A DNA stretch of 22,534 nt from an uncultured Oceanobacillus sp. Its GTDB lineage: Bacteria; Bacillota; Bacilli; Bacillales; Amphibacillaceae. The translations under genes were made by a program, and so were the position numbers. The notes beneath the pieces were generated by a model, which saw only the letters and a program-made list of their open reading frames with translations, was not told where the DNA came from and searched no databases. This document shows, piece after piece, positions 14,761 to 22,519 of the stretch (position 1 is its first letter; each line of letters starts with the position of its first letter). The DNA lies in assembly GCA_938004015.1 (NCBI GenBank), contig CALKWU010000118.1, forward strand, positions 1 to 22,534, written 5' to 3'.

Positions 14761-15384
14761 TTGAACCGTGCAACAAGTGCTGTTTACACGATGATGGAAT
14801 GGATTACAAAATTCGCCTATGTCAATCTGCTTTGGGTCCTATTCACCCTAGCTGGTGGAATCATCCTTGGTTTCTATCCATCGACAGTCGCCATGTTTGC
14901 CATGGTCCGGGATTGGTTACGAGGAAAATCCGATCTCCCGGTATTGAAATCCTTTTGGAATTATTACAAGCGTGATTTTTGGAAAAGTAACCGATTAGGA
15001 ATTTTCATTACATTCCTCTTTGTATTAATCGCTCTTGATATATATTACATCCAAGCAAACACGAACGAGCAGTTGGCCTGGACATATATACCCTTATTCG
15101 CCTTCATGCTTCTCGTCGTTTTATTTTTGTTTTTTGTTTTTCCAAGTTTTGTCCATTTCGATTTAAAAGTGTTGCCGCTTGTTAAAAACGCATTTTTGAT
15201 TATGATCATCAGTCCGATTCACAGTTTTTTGATGATTATAAGTTTCGTATCGATCTTCTTTATCATGCGTACCCTCCCAGCGTTATTTTTCATTTTCGGC
15301 GGGACAACTTATGCATTCATTACAACATGGCTAAGCATGCATGCCTTTGAACGGATCCAGAAAAAGAAGCAAACCGTGGATTAA
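14761..15384 (+). CDS. yesL: YesL/DUF624-family membrane protein
   Basis: This 207-residue protein has about five hydrophobic segments. It starts at a TTG with AAGGAGG eight bases upstream (MNRATSAVYTMMEWITKFAYVNLLWVLF, split here by helix), and its length agrees with Bacillus YesL (about 209). The pattern of a short N-terminus, YVNLLW, FYPSTVAMF and a conserved KSFWNYYKRDFWKSN segment is that of DUF624. Such proteins are usually found beside carbohydrate ABC transporter or polysaccharide-use operons; their biochemical role is not established. Here the gene converges with the second sugar importer and is divergent from the chemoreceptor. The family call is firm, the function unknown. Confidence 0.85.
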   Translation: MNRATSAVYTMMEWITKFAYVNLLWVLFTLAGGIILGFYPSTVAMFAMVRDWLRGKSDLPVLKSFWNYYKRDFWKSNRLGIFITFLFVLIALDIYYIQANTNEQLAWTYIPLFAFMLLVVLFLFFVFPSFVHFDLKVLPLVKNAFLIMIISPIHSFLMIISFVSIFFIMRTLPALFFIFGGTTYAFITTWLSMHAFERIQKKKQTVD

Positions 15385-15388
15385 AAAT

Positions 15389-15431
15389 CCACCTCACCGC
15401 ATACATCCAAGCTGGTTGAGGTGGTCTTTTT
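15389..15431. terminator. Bidirectional terminator between yesL and the importer operon
   Basis: CCACCTCA (15389-15396) pairs with TGAGGTGG (15417-15424), with inner CC/GG pairs across a bulge, followed by TCTTTTTAT on the plus strand. The minus strand has ATTTTTAA after the same stem, so both converging transcripts can end here. Confidence 0.8.
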
Positions 15432-15485
15432 ATCGTCGAAAAGTGAGAGATTCGGGCCATAACATACCTCCAATCTCCTAAAATA

Positions 15486-16307
15486 TCAACCTTTGACGGC
15501 GCTCGCAGTAATACCTTCCATAATCTTGTTGCTGAAAAAGAAAAATGCAACGATGATAGGTAATACGCTGATAACCAATGTCGCCCCGATCGCACCCCAG
15601 TCCGTCATATATTGTCCAATAAAGTTTTGGATTCCGACGGTCAACGTCTTATATTTATCCGAGCTGATAAATGTGTTGACGAAGACGAATTCATTCCAAT
15701 TATAAATCATATTGATGATTACCGTTGTTGACATGATCGGTGCCGAAATTGGTAATATAATTCGGAAAAATAACCGATGAACTGAGCTTCCATCAATGAT
15801 GGCCGCTTCTTCAATTTCCCGTGGGATCGTCGTATAGAATCCGTATAAAATCATCACTGTTATCGGCAAATTATACGTAACATACGTGATGACGATCGAT
15901 AATGGATTGTCAATCAAGTTGACATTTAAAAACATATTATATAGAGGAATTAAAGCCGAATGGATTGGAATCATTAATCCAACCATGATGATTCCTAACA
16001 CTAAACTGCTAAACTTCCATTTCATCCTCGTAATGGCAAAGGTTGCCATACTTGCAATCAAAACGGTAAGTACAGTCGCAACTACCGTTATCCAAATACT
16101 GTTCCAAAAATAGGTGTCGATACCCCCTTCAAACACTTTAACATAATTTTCCCACTTTGGATCCAATGGCAGTGCAAATGGATTCCCTGCAAAAATCTCT
16201 TGGTTGGTCTTTAAAGAGAATAGGAAAAGCCATAAGACTGGGAATATTTGAAAAACTGCTACTGCTCCTAAGCAAACATACAGCAGAAAGTAACCAAATT
16301 TTCGCAT
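15486..16307 (-). CDS. Sugar ABC transporter permease (MalG-like), probably xylo-oligosaccharide
   Basis: This 273-residue permease has about six hydrophobic segments and the EAA loop REIEEAAIIDGSSVHR followed by ILPIS. Its C-terminus ITASAVKG is typical of the MalG-like partner. The frame opens earlier at 16343 inside the preceding gene. The ATG at 16307 has a near-perfect AAGGAGG with eight bases of spacing, so I start there, 16 bases after the stop of the other permease. It is the last gene of the operon binding protein, permease, permease. The neighbouring xylR, GH43 xylosidase and shared operator make xylo-oligosaccharides (xylobiose) the likely substrate; this is inference. Confidence 0.92.
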   Translation of the reverse strand: MRKFGYFLLYVCLGAVAVFQIFPVLWLFLFSLKTNQEIFAGNPFALPLDPKWENYVKVFEGGIDTYFWNSIWITVVATVLTVLIASMATFAITRMKWKFSSLVLGIIMVGLMIPIHSALIPLYNMFLNVNLIDNPLSIVITYVTYNLPITVMILYGFYTTIPREIEEAAIIDGSSVHRLFFRIILPISAPIMSTTVIINMIYNWNEFVFVNTFISSDKYKTLTVGIQNFIGQYMTDWGAIGATLVISVLPIIVAFFFFSNKIMEGITASAVKG

Positions 16308-16323
16308 GCTGTATACCTCCTTC

Positions 16324-17202
16324 TCAATATTGAATTTCCTCATCGGTAGCGGTCAATTTACGAATGATTACCGTTACAATCAAAGTAATAATCAATAGTA
16401 GGAAACCAATCGCACTACCGTAACCGAAGTTATAACTAGAGAAGGCCAGTTTGTACATATAGGATGCCATAACTTCACTCGCTCCGTTTGGTCCTCCACC
16501 TGTCATAACATAAATCAGATCAAAGTATTTGAGTGAACCAACAATAGACAACACAATCGTCACTTTAAATACGTTCATGATCAAAGGAACCTTAATCTTG
16601 AGTGCAATCTGTAATGGGGTGGCTCCATCGATCCTCGCCGCTTCAATTAAAGATTCTGGAATATTCTTCAATGCAGCATAATAAATCAGAATATAAAACC
16701 CGGCATATTGCCAGATGATCGGAATGAAGATGGCGTACAGCACAATGTTAGGATCTGCCAACCACGCTGGAGGATTTTCGAATCCGATCATTCTTAAGAT
16801 GCTGTTCAACATTCCGTTAGAAGGGTTATAGACTTTGATCCATAGCTGTGCAATGGCAACAGAAGACAAAAGCATAGGAATGAGATATATTTTTCTTAAA
16901 AAGTTTGTACCTTTCAATTTTGAAGCCAAGATTAAGGCAACTGCCAAGTATCCAATTAAGCTGAGAGCAGAAAATATCGCCAAGAGAAAGGAATGCAGTG
17001 CACTTTGCCAAAACTTGGAATCTTGTAATGCCACAATATAATTATCTAGACCGATAAATTCCATCGCCCCTATACCGTCCCATTTCATCAATCCGAAATA
17101 TCCGGACAAGATTAATGGAATCACAATTAGAATAGTAATCAAGAGGAGCGCAGGTAAAATATATAACGTAATGATCCATTTATTGGACATAACTTTATTC
17201 AT
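16324..17202 (-). CDS. Sugar ABC transporter permease (MalF/UgpA-like), probably xylo-oligosaccharide
   Basis: This permease of about 292 residues has six hydrophobic segments and the EAA loop PESLIEAARIDGATPLQ, then KVPLI. It lacks the N-terminal extension seen in the maltose MalF of this window, so the two importers are of different subfamilies. Possible starts are 17217 (no SD), 17202 (MNKVMSNKW, with a weak GGGGT nine bases upstream) and 17190. I chose 17202, but the start is uncertain. It follows the binding protein gene after a 200-base spacer with three hairpins and is nearly contiguous with its partner permease. No ATPase is encoded. Confidence 0.9.
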   Translation of the reverse strand: MNKVMSNKWIITLYILPALLLITILIVIPLILSGYFGLMKWDGIGAMEFIGLDNYIVALQDSKFWQSALHSFLLAIFSALSLIGYLAVALILASKLKGTNFLRKIYLIPMLLSSVAIAQLWIKVYNPSNGMLNSILRMIGFENPPAWLADPNIVLYAIFIPIIWQYAGFYILIYYAALKNIPESLIEAARIDGATPLQIALKIKVPLIMNVFKVTIVLSIVGSLKYFDLIYVMTGGGPNGASEVMASYMYKLAFSSYNFGYGSAIGFLLLIITLIVTVIIRKLTATDEEIQY

Positions 17203-17228
17203 ACAATTCAACCCCATTTTTATAGGTT

Positions 17229-17262
17229 ATTTTCATGGAAAAATGGTATTTTCCATGAAAAT
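17229..17262 (-). other. 14-bp perfect hairpin before the permease gene
   Basis: ATTTTCATGGAAAA (17229-17242) and its exact complement (17249-17262) flank a six-base loop. No T-run follows on the minus strand. It lies about 27 bases upstream of the permease start and could be an RNA processing or stability element. Confidence 0.65.
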
Positions 17263-17329
17263 TACAAATCTTGATGTCATTTGGAAAAACATAAGTGTTT
17301 TACCCGCCTTAAGTATATGGTTGGTGAGG

Positions 17330-17371
17330 AAGAAAAGGATAAACCTAAGTGAAAGGCTTTATCCTTTTCTT
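17330..17371 (-). terminator. Strong hairpin after the sugar-binding protein gene (possible partial terminator)
   Basis: AAGAAAAGGATAAA (17330-17343) and its exact complement (17358-17371) form a 14-bp stem, with extra CCT/AGG pairing in the loop and outer GTGAG/CTCAC. On the minus strand the 3' arm ends in TTTATCCTTTTCTTCC. A smaller hairpin (TAGATT at 17382-17387 with AATCTA at 17392-17397) precedes it, six bases after the stop codon. This mirrors the arrangement after malE. Confidence 0.65.
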
Positions 17372-17402
17372 AAGCACTCACTAGATTAACAAATCTAACA
17401 TT

Positions 17403-18734
17403 CTATTCTTCACTTGCAAGCGTGTTTTCATGTGTTTCCGCAAACTCTTCCGGTGTTATTTCACCGCCGAACAATGATTGGATCATATCTAAATGCACTT
17501 GAGCTGTACTTGGGCTCGTTTGTACGTCAACATACAATGTAATATTTGTTGCATCATTCAAGTCATTCAACACATCAGTATACATTTGTGGTAAATCAAG
17601 AGATTCTGGATCTACCTTCGTAGCCGGAATGACACCTACATCTTCCACTGCTTTTACTCCCCATTGTTGGACGAAGAAGGAAGCGAATTTTTTGGCTTCT
17701 TCTTTTACATCAGAGTTTTCAGCTACAAACAAACCAACACCAGGTCCACCGACATAACTAGTCATGTCACCACTACCATTAACCGTTGGGAATGGGAAAT
17801 AGTCGACCGCATCTCTAAATTCTTGTGGGATGTCTTCATTTGTTGTATAGTTCGGTAAATCCCAAGTTGCAATTAAATACATCGCCGCTTGTTCGGATGT
17901 AAACATACTTTTTGCCTCTTCATCAGCAAGTCCGTTGAACCCTTGGACAAACGCACCAGCATCTACAAGTCTTTGCAATTCCTCACCAGCTTGAATCAAT
18001 GCTGGGTGCTCAAAGGAAATCTCCCGATCAATTGCTTTCGTCAGTACATCCTCATCTCCGGCAATCCGGTCTGCCAAATACATGTACCACATAGAGCCTG
18101 TCCATGCATCCCGGTTACCTAGAGCAATAGGAGTGACACCGTTTTCGTTTAGAACTTCAGCTACTTCGATTAATTCATCTAATGTTTCAGGAACTTCTAC
18201 ACCATTCTCTTCAAAAATCCGTTTATTGTAGAAAATATAACTGATGTTCAACTCCAAAGGAAGCCCGTAAGTTACGTCGTCAACTGAGAACGCTTCAAGC
18301 GTACCAGCAACAAAGTCATCTGCTAAATCGCTTTCAACAACATCGTCAAGTGGAGCAAATTTGTTTCCGTTTACAAAAGGCTCCATATAACCAGCCGCCC
18401 ACGTGAAACCAACGTCAGGCAATTCATTGGATGTTGACAAAACAGTGATCTTATCTTTGTATTGTTCGTTACTTAACACTTCCAGGTCAATTTTTATATC
18501 TTCATTCTCTGCTTCAAATTCTTCAATGATTTCGTTTACAACCTGATGGTGCTTGGCTGAACTTCCCTCTGGCCATAAGTGCATAAACTTCACGGTTTTC
18601 ACATTTCCAGAACCTGTGTCAGAAGTTGCCGAATCAGTGTCCCCGTTGTCTCCATCATCCCCACCGCAAGCTACTAACAACAACGAAAGGATAAACAGTA
18701 CAACAGAAAATGTAATCGCTTTCTTGAATCTCAC
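17403..18734 (-). CDS. Sugar-binding lipoprotein of the xylose-side ABC importer
   Basis: This 443-residue family 1 extracellular solute-binding protein has a lipoprotein signal (MRFKK, a hydrophobic core, lipobox LVAC with Cys23) and a Gly/Asp/Ser/Thr-rich linker. VKFMHLWPEGSSAKHH begins the mature domain, with DVGFTWAAGYMEPFV and PLELNISYIFYNKRIF typical of oligosaccharide-binding proteins. The start is a GTG with AGGAGG eight bases upstream. It is the first gene of the importer operon, divergent from xylR. Its promoter carries the same operator and -35 arrangement as xylA, so XylR control is likely. Xylo-oligosaccharide binding is inferred from xylR and the beta-xylosidase next door. Confidence 0.92.
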   Translation of the reverse strand: MRFKKAITFSVVLFILSLLLVACGGDDGDNGDTDSATSDTGSGNVKTVKFMHLWPEGSSAKHHQVVNEIIEEFEAENEDIKIDLEVLSNEQYKDKITVLSTSNELPDVGFTWAAGYMEPFVNGNKFAPLDDVVESDLADDFVAGTLEAFSVDDVTYGLPLELNISYIFYNKRIFEENGVEVPETLDELIEVAEVLNENGVTPIALGNRDAWTGSMWYMYLADRIAGDEDVLTKAIDREISFEHPALIQAGEELQRLVDAGAFVQGFNGLADEEAKSMFTSEQAAMYLIATWDLPNYTTNEDIPQEFRDAVDYFPFPTVNGSGDMTSYVGGPGVGLFVAENSDVKEEAKKFASFFVQQWGVKAVEDVGVIPATKVDPESLDLPQMYTDVLNDLNDATNITLYVDVQTSPSTAQVHLDMIQSLFGGEITPEEFAETHENTLASEE

Positions 18735-18786
18735 GGTAATGACCTCCTAATAATTTATTTTTGCTTAATTTCCATAAGCTATTTTA

Positions 18787-18815
18787 AGCTTAGCAGAAAA
18801 AACATCGTTTGTCTA
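18787..18815 (-). promoter_or_regulatory. Promoter of the xylose-side importer operon
   Basis: On the minus strand a -35 TAGACA (18810-18815) and a -10 TAAGCT (18787-18792) are separated by 17 bases, with TGC directly before the -10 as in the xylA promoter. The -35 lies within the XylR-type operator. Confidence 0.6.
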
Positions 18816-18826
18816 GCGGATGAACT
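18806..18826 (-). promoter_or_regulatory. XylR-type operator between xylR and the importer operon
   Basis: On the minus strand this reads AGTTCATC-CGCTA-GACAAACG, the same 21-bp dyad plan as at xylA. It covers the importer -35 and ends five bases before the xylR -35, so it could control both directions. Confidence 0.65.
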
Positions 18827-18830
18827 AAGT

Positions 18831-18860
18831 TTGTGATAATATAAAAGTACATGCTATACT
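18831..18860 (+). promoter_or_regulatory. Probable xylR promoter
   Basis: TTGTGA (18831-18836) and TATACT (18855-18860) are separated by 18 bases, and TGC directly precedes the -10 (extended -10). Confidence 0.55.
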
Positions 18861-18892
18861 ATTCTAAAAAAGGGAGAAAGAGTTGAAATCAT

Positions 18893-20077
18893 ATGAAAAC
18901 ATGGAACCAACAAGTAGTTAAACAAGAAAACAAAGCATTAGTACTCGAAAAAGTCATCAAACACGCACCTATCTCACGTGCAGATATTGCAAATATGACT
19001 GGTTTGAATAAAGGAACCGTTTCTTCATTAATTAAAGAATTGTTGGATGAACAATTAATAGAAGAATCCGGTCCCGGCAAGTCCAGTGGAGGTAGAAGGC
19101 CTGTGATGCTCCTCTTCAATCAAGTGGCCGGCTACTCAATCGGAATTGATCTTGGTGTCAATTATATACTAGGTATTTTGACTGATTTAAAAGGAAATAT
19201 ATATCGCGAACAGCTAATTCGCATTGACCAACTGTCATATGAAGAGATTTTACAAGAAATCTATAAAGTTATTGACGAACTCATCACTTCTGTTCCCAAA
19301 TGTCCATATGGAATTGTTGGAATAGGCATTGGCGTACCTGGTATCGTCAGTAATGATCATAAAATTTTACTCGCACCGAACCTTCAATGGAGAAACATCG
19401 ATTTGAAATCCGCATTGGAGAACAAATATAAGGTTCCGGTTACGATTGATAACGAAGCTAATGCCGGTGCATACGGTGAAAAGAAATTCGGGGTCGGCAA
19501 AGATTACAACAACCTCATTTATTTAAGTGTCGGAATCGGAATCGGTGTAGGCATGATTTTAAATGGAGAACTTTACCGTGGCAGTAAAGGTTTCTCTGGT
19601 GAATTCGGACATATGACCATTGAAATCAACGGGAAAGATTGCCGTTGTGGCAGTAATGGTTGTTGGGAGCTATACGCTTCAGAACGAGCATTATTGATGA
19701 AAGCAAAACAATCGGGTCTACAACAAGAACTTGACGACGATGTTACTTTAGAACAAATTACCGAACTGGCTGAGAAAGGGAATCCGAGCGCCATCCAATT
19801 ATTTGATGAGATTGCCGAGTATTTAGGAATGGGGATCAATAACATCATTAATATTTTCAACCCAGAACAAGTCATCATCGGCAATCGAATGGCTGAAGCT
19901 GAGCGATGGTTGAAGCAACCGCTGATCGACTGGATTGAAAAACAGTCCTTGTGGTTCAATAAAGAAGATTTGAGCATCGACTTCTCAAATCTACGGACAC
20001 ATTCTACAGCACTGGGGGTTGCCGCCTTTTCAAATGAAGCATTCATCAACAGAAGTCTTTATCGCAAATCAGCTTAA
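18893..20077 (+). CDS. xylR: Xylose operon repressor XylR (ROK family)
   Basis: This 394-residue ROK-family regulator represses xylose genes and is released by xylose. The N-terminal winged helix-turn-helix (about 15-60) includes ISRADIANMTGLNKGTVSS, and the wing ends SSGGRRPVML, very like Bacillus XylR. The sugar-binding ROK domain begins YSIGIDLGVNYILGILTD. The kinase DLGGT motif is replaced by DLGVN, as expected of a repressor rather than a glucokinase. The zinc motif CRCGSNGCWE and EANAGAYGEKKFG are present. The ATG at 18893 is the natural start, although only a weak purine-rich SD (GGGAGAAAGAG) lies upstream. It is divergent from the importer and followed by the beta-xylosidase in the same direction. 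Probable targets are the two 21-bp dyads in this window. Confidence 0.94.
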   Translation: MKTWNQQVVKQENKALVLEKVIKHAPISRADIANMTGLNKGTVSSLIKELLDEQLIEESGPGKSSGGRRPVMLLFNQVAGYSIGIDLGVNYILGILTDLKGNIYREQLIRIDQLSYEEILQEIYKVIDELITSVPKCPYGIVGIGIGVPGIVSNDHKILLAPNLQWRNIDLKSALENKYKVPVTIDNEANAGAYGEKKFGVGKDYNNLIYLSVGIGIGVGMILNGELYRGSKGFSGEFGHMTIEINGKDCRCGSNGCWELYASERALLMKAKQSGLQQELDDDVTLEQITELAEKGNPSAIQLFDEIAEYLGMGINNIINIFNPEQVIIGNRMAEAERWLKQPLIDWIEKQSLWFNKEDLSIDFSNLRTHSTALGVAAFSNEAFINRSLYRKSA

Positions 20078-20115
20078 ACCCTTGAATGATTGAGAATAGT
20101 ATAGCATAAAAGTAA

Positions 20116-20171
20116 TTTTCGTCAGGTTTTGAAAAGTTTTTTATAAATAGAAAGCGGATACTTGACGAAAA
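20116..20171 (+). promoter_or_regulatory. Probable xynB promoter between inverted TTTTCGTCA elements
   Basis: TTTTCGTCA (20116-20124) and its exact complement TGACGAAAA (20163-20171) flank a candidate promoter with -35 TCGTCA (20119-20124), 17 bases, and -10 TATAAA (20142-20147). The TTCGTC/GACGAA half is shared with the xylA operator. A cre-like sequence AGAAAGCGGATACT (20149-20162) lies between. Control by XylR through two separated half-sites is a hypothesis. Confidence 0.4.
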
Positions 20172-20203
20172 ATTCTATTAAATAATCTCTGAGGTGACTG
20201 ATT

Positions 20204-21817
20204 ATGACAACAATACGTAACCCGATTTTAACTGGTTTCAACCCGGATCCAAGCGTTTGTCGTGCAGGTGAAGACTATTATGTCGCCGTTTCCACCTTTG
20301 AATGGTTCCCTGGTGTTGGCATCTACCATTCCAAAGATTTGAAAAACTGGAGACTCGTATCAAGACCTCTCAATCGATTAAGTCAATTGAATATGATGGG
20401 AAATCCGAATTCCGGAGGTATTTGGGCTCCGCAACTTTCCTATCATGACGGCAAATTCTGGCTCATCTATACGGATGTAAAAGTGACAGAAGGACAATGG
20501 AAAGACTGTCATAATTACTTAGTCACATGTGACACCATCGATGGGGAATGGTCTGAACCAATCTACTTGAACAGCTCTGGCTTTGACCCTTCCCTTTTCC
20601 ATGATGATGATGGCAGAAAATATTTACTTAACATGTTTTGGGACCATCGTGTCGGCAACCATAACTTTTATGGCATTGTCATGCAAGAATATAATCCAGA
20701 GAAACAAAAACTTGTCGGAAAAAAAGAAATCATTTTCAAAGGTACCGATGTCAAATTAGTTGAAGCTCCACACCTTTACAAATGGAACGGCTACTACTAC
20801 TTGCTGACTGCAGAAGGCGGAACGCGATATGAACATCAAGCGACGATCGCCCGGTCAAAAAATATTTGGGGACCTTATGAAGTCCATCCGGACAACCCAT
20901 TAATCTCATCTTTTGCCCATCCGAGAAATCCATTGCAAAAGGCAGGGCATGCGTCCATCGTAAGGACACATACGGATGAATGGTTCTTGTTCCATTTGAC
21001 GGGACGTCCATTACCGAAAGAAAACGAACCGCTTCTCGATCCCCGTGGCTATTGTCCACTTGGACGGGAGACTGCCATTCAACGCCTCGAATGGAAGAAC
21101 GGTTGGCCTTACGTTGTCGGAGGAAATCAGCCCTCTCTTGAGATTGAGGGACCAAAGGTAGAAGAAGTCAAGTGGGAAAAGGATTATGAAGAAAAAGATG
21201 ATTTTGATACAGAAGCTTTGAATCTCCATTTCCAAACATTACGGATTCCATTAGGCGAAGACATCTTATCTTTAACAGACAACCCCGGACATTTGCGTCT
21301 CTACGGGAGAGAATCATTGACATCAAAATTCACGCAAGCCCATGTAGCGAGACGTTGGCAACATTTCAACTTCACGGCAGAAACGAGGGTGAAATTTCAT
21401 CCAGAAAGTTTCCAACAAGCTGCCGGCCTCGTCAATTACTACAATACGGAAAATTGGACGGCATTCCAGATCACATGGCATGAAGAAAAAGGCAGAATTC
21501 TCGACTTGACGATTTGCGACAATTTCACCTTCGACCAACCGTTGAAAGGAAACGAAATCGTTATTCCGGATGATGTGGAATACGTATACCTCCGGGTTGA
21601 TGTGAAAACAAATATTTATCATTACTTCTACTCTTTCGATGGAGATAATTGGGAAAAGGTTCCGGTTCCACTTTACTCTTACAAATTGTCCGATGACTAC
21701 ATCCGTGGCGGTGGATTCTTCACCGGCGCATTCGTCGGCATGCAATGTCAAGATACTTCTGGCGAAAGGAAACATGCGGATTTCGATTATTTCATATATA
21801 AACCGGAAGAAGAATAA
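20204..21817 (+). CDS. xynB: GH43 beta-xylosidase
   Basis: This 537-residue cytoplasmic enzyme, with no signal peptide, removes xylose from the non-reducing ends of xylo-oligosaccharides with inversion. The N-terminal five-bladed propeller carries the GH43 triad: base Asp15 in GFNPDPS, pKa-modulating Asp128 in SSGFDPSLFHDD, and acid Glu187 in KLVEAPHLYKW. These are the same residue numbers as in the well-studied Geobacillus XynB3. A C-terminal beta-sandwich (about residues 330-535, with RRWQHFNFTAETRVKF) is the usual GH43 accessory domain that shapes the active site. The ATG at 20204 has GAGGTG eight bases upstream. It lies 126 bases after xylR in the same direction and acts on the product of the importer; the released xylose feeds XylA and XylB. 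Confidence 0.96.
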   Translation: MTTIRNPILTGFNPDPSVCRAGEDYYVAVSTFEWFPGVGIYHSKDLKNWRLVSRPLNRLSQLNMMGNPNSGGIWAPQLSYHDGKFWLIYTDVKVTEGQWKDCHNYLVTCDTIDGEWSEPIYLNSSGFDPSLFHDDDGRKYLLNMFWDHRVGNHNFYGIVMQEYNPEKQKLVGKKEIIFKGTDVKLVEAPHLYKWNGYYYLLTAEGGTRYEHQATIARSKNIWGPYEVHPDNPLISSFAHPRNPLQKAGHASIVRTHTDEWFLFHLTGRPLPKENEPLLDPRGYCPLGRETAIQRLEWKNGWPYVVGGNQPSLEIEGPKVEEVKWEKDYEEKDDFDTEALNLHFQTLRIPLGEDILSLTDNPGHLRLYGRESLTSKFTQAHVARRWQHFNFTAETRVKFHPESFQQAAGLVNYYNTENWTAFQITWHEEKGRILDLTICDNFTFDQPLKGNEIVIPDDVEYVYLRVDVKTNIYHYFYSFDGDNWEKVPVPLYSYKLSDDYIRGGGFFTGAFVGMQCQDTSGERKHADFDYFIYKPEEE

Positions 21818-21891
21818 ATTACAACCGACAGGCACGCGTTCTGCCTTTTTTCTGCCGAGAAACCAGAAACGCTACATTGCGAAGTCAACAA

Positions 21892-21937
21892 AAAAGCGAG
21901 AACCTCCATCACTTGAAAAAGTTCTCGCTTTTGTTTT
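21892..21937. terminator. Bidirectional terminator after xynB
   Basis: AAAAGCGAGAAC (21892-21903) and GTTCTCGCTTTT (21921-21932) form a perfect 12-bp stem with A-runs and T-runs on both sides. The genes on either side converge. A smaller AGGCA/TGCCT stem followed by TTTTTT (about 21830-21851) may be a first terminator for xynB. Confidence 0.85.
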
Positions 21938-21963
21938 GCTATAATTTTCACTACGCTCGAACA

Positions 21964-22344
21964 TCATTCAATCAAAGGCAACTCTTTATTCAAGCGTTCA
22001 TATAACCTATTAATTACTTTTCGCGTTTGACCAAAATCAATCGGCGAAATCCCCTCTGAGCTTGCCGTAAAATCAATGGATGTTTCATATGGTTTATGCA
22101 TCATGACGGTAGCAATAATGAATGTTTTTCTTCCTTTTTTCAAGTAAAAACTAATTTCGCCATAATCTTTGGACACAGCTTTCTTCTCAAATTCAGGGGA
22201 ATTTTCCACCATATGTAAAAGAAAATCAAATCCTCGATCATATGTAATTTTATAATATCTTGTTTTCAGCAGCGGATCATAATGATCATCTTTTGTTTCT
22301 TGATATTTACTGAAATATTTGTTGAAAAATTGACGGATGGACAT
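21964..22344 (-). CDS. Small cytosolic protein of unknown function
   Basis: This 126-residue soluble protein has no signal peptide or membrane segment. It begins MSIRQFFNKYFSKYQETKDD and contains alternating strand-like stretches (YKITYDRGFDFLLHMVEN, then YGEISFYLKKGRKTFIIA) and a C-terminal helix (ARG/LYS-rich TRKVINRLYERLN). The start at 22344 has AGGAGGTGAAGCT directly upstream; an earlier in-frame ATG at 22368 has none. It has its own promoter and a long 5' leader, converges with xynB, and appears unrelated to the sugar genes. I recognise no catalytic motif and cannot assign a function. Confidence 0.8.
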   Translation of the reverse strand: MSIRQFFNKYFSKYQETKDDHYDPLLKTRYYKITYDRGFDFLLHMVENSPEFEKKAVSKDYGEISFYLKKGRKTFIIATVMMHKPYETSIDFTASSEGISPIDFGQTRKVINRLYERLNKELPLIE

Positions 22345-22370
22345 AGCTTCACCTCCTGAATCGTGCATTT

Positions 22371-22411
22371 ATCACAAATATCGTGAAAATTTTACTTTCT
22401 AACTTTGTGAT
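22371..22411 (-). other. Inverted repeat in the leader of the small protein gene
   Basis: ATCACAAA (22371-22378) and TTTGTGAT (22404-22411) are exact complements 25 bases apart, with GTGAAAATTTTAC between them almost self-complementary. They lie in the leader, 27 bases upstream of the start codon. They could be a leader RNA hairpin or paired protein sites. Confidence 0.4.
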
Positions 22412-22420
22412 TATCAATTT

Positions 22421-22459
22421 ATTATAAAGCAAGACGGCAATTCCTTTCAACTATAGTTG
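22421..22459 (-). promoter_or_regulatory. Promoter and overlapping palindrome of the small protein gene
   Basis: On the minus strand -35 TTGAAA (22445-22450) and -10 TATAAT (22421-22426) are separated by 18 bases. A perfect 12-bp palindrome CAACTATAGTTG (22448-22459) overlaps the -35 and is a plausible operator. Confidence 0.6.
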
Positions 22460-22477
22460 TTGAAATGTTTTTTATGG

Positions 22478-22519
22478 AAAAAGCTGGAACAATCTGATAA
22501 GATTTATCCTTGTTCCAGC
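22478..22519 (-). terminator. Terminator of a minus-strand gene lying beyond the right edge
   Basis: GCTGGAACA (22483-22491) pairs with TGTTCCAGC (22511-22519), with an inner GATAA/TTATC stem. On the minus strand the stem is followed by TTTTT (22478-22482). The gene it serves is outside the window; the last 15 bases show nothing further. Confidence 0.8.

Noticed and set aside
20162..20190. Alternative xynB promoter with -35 TTGACG at 20162
   Set aside because: A -10 at proper spacing would place transcription start inside or after the ribosome binding site.
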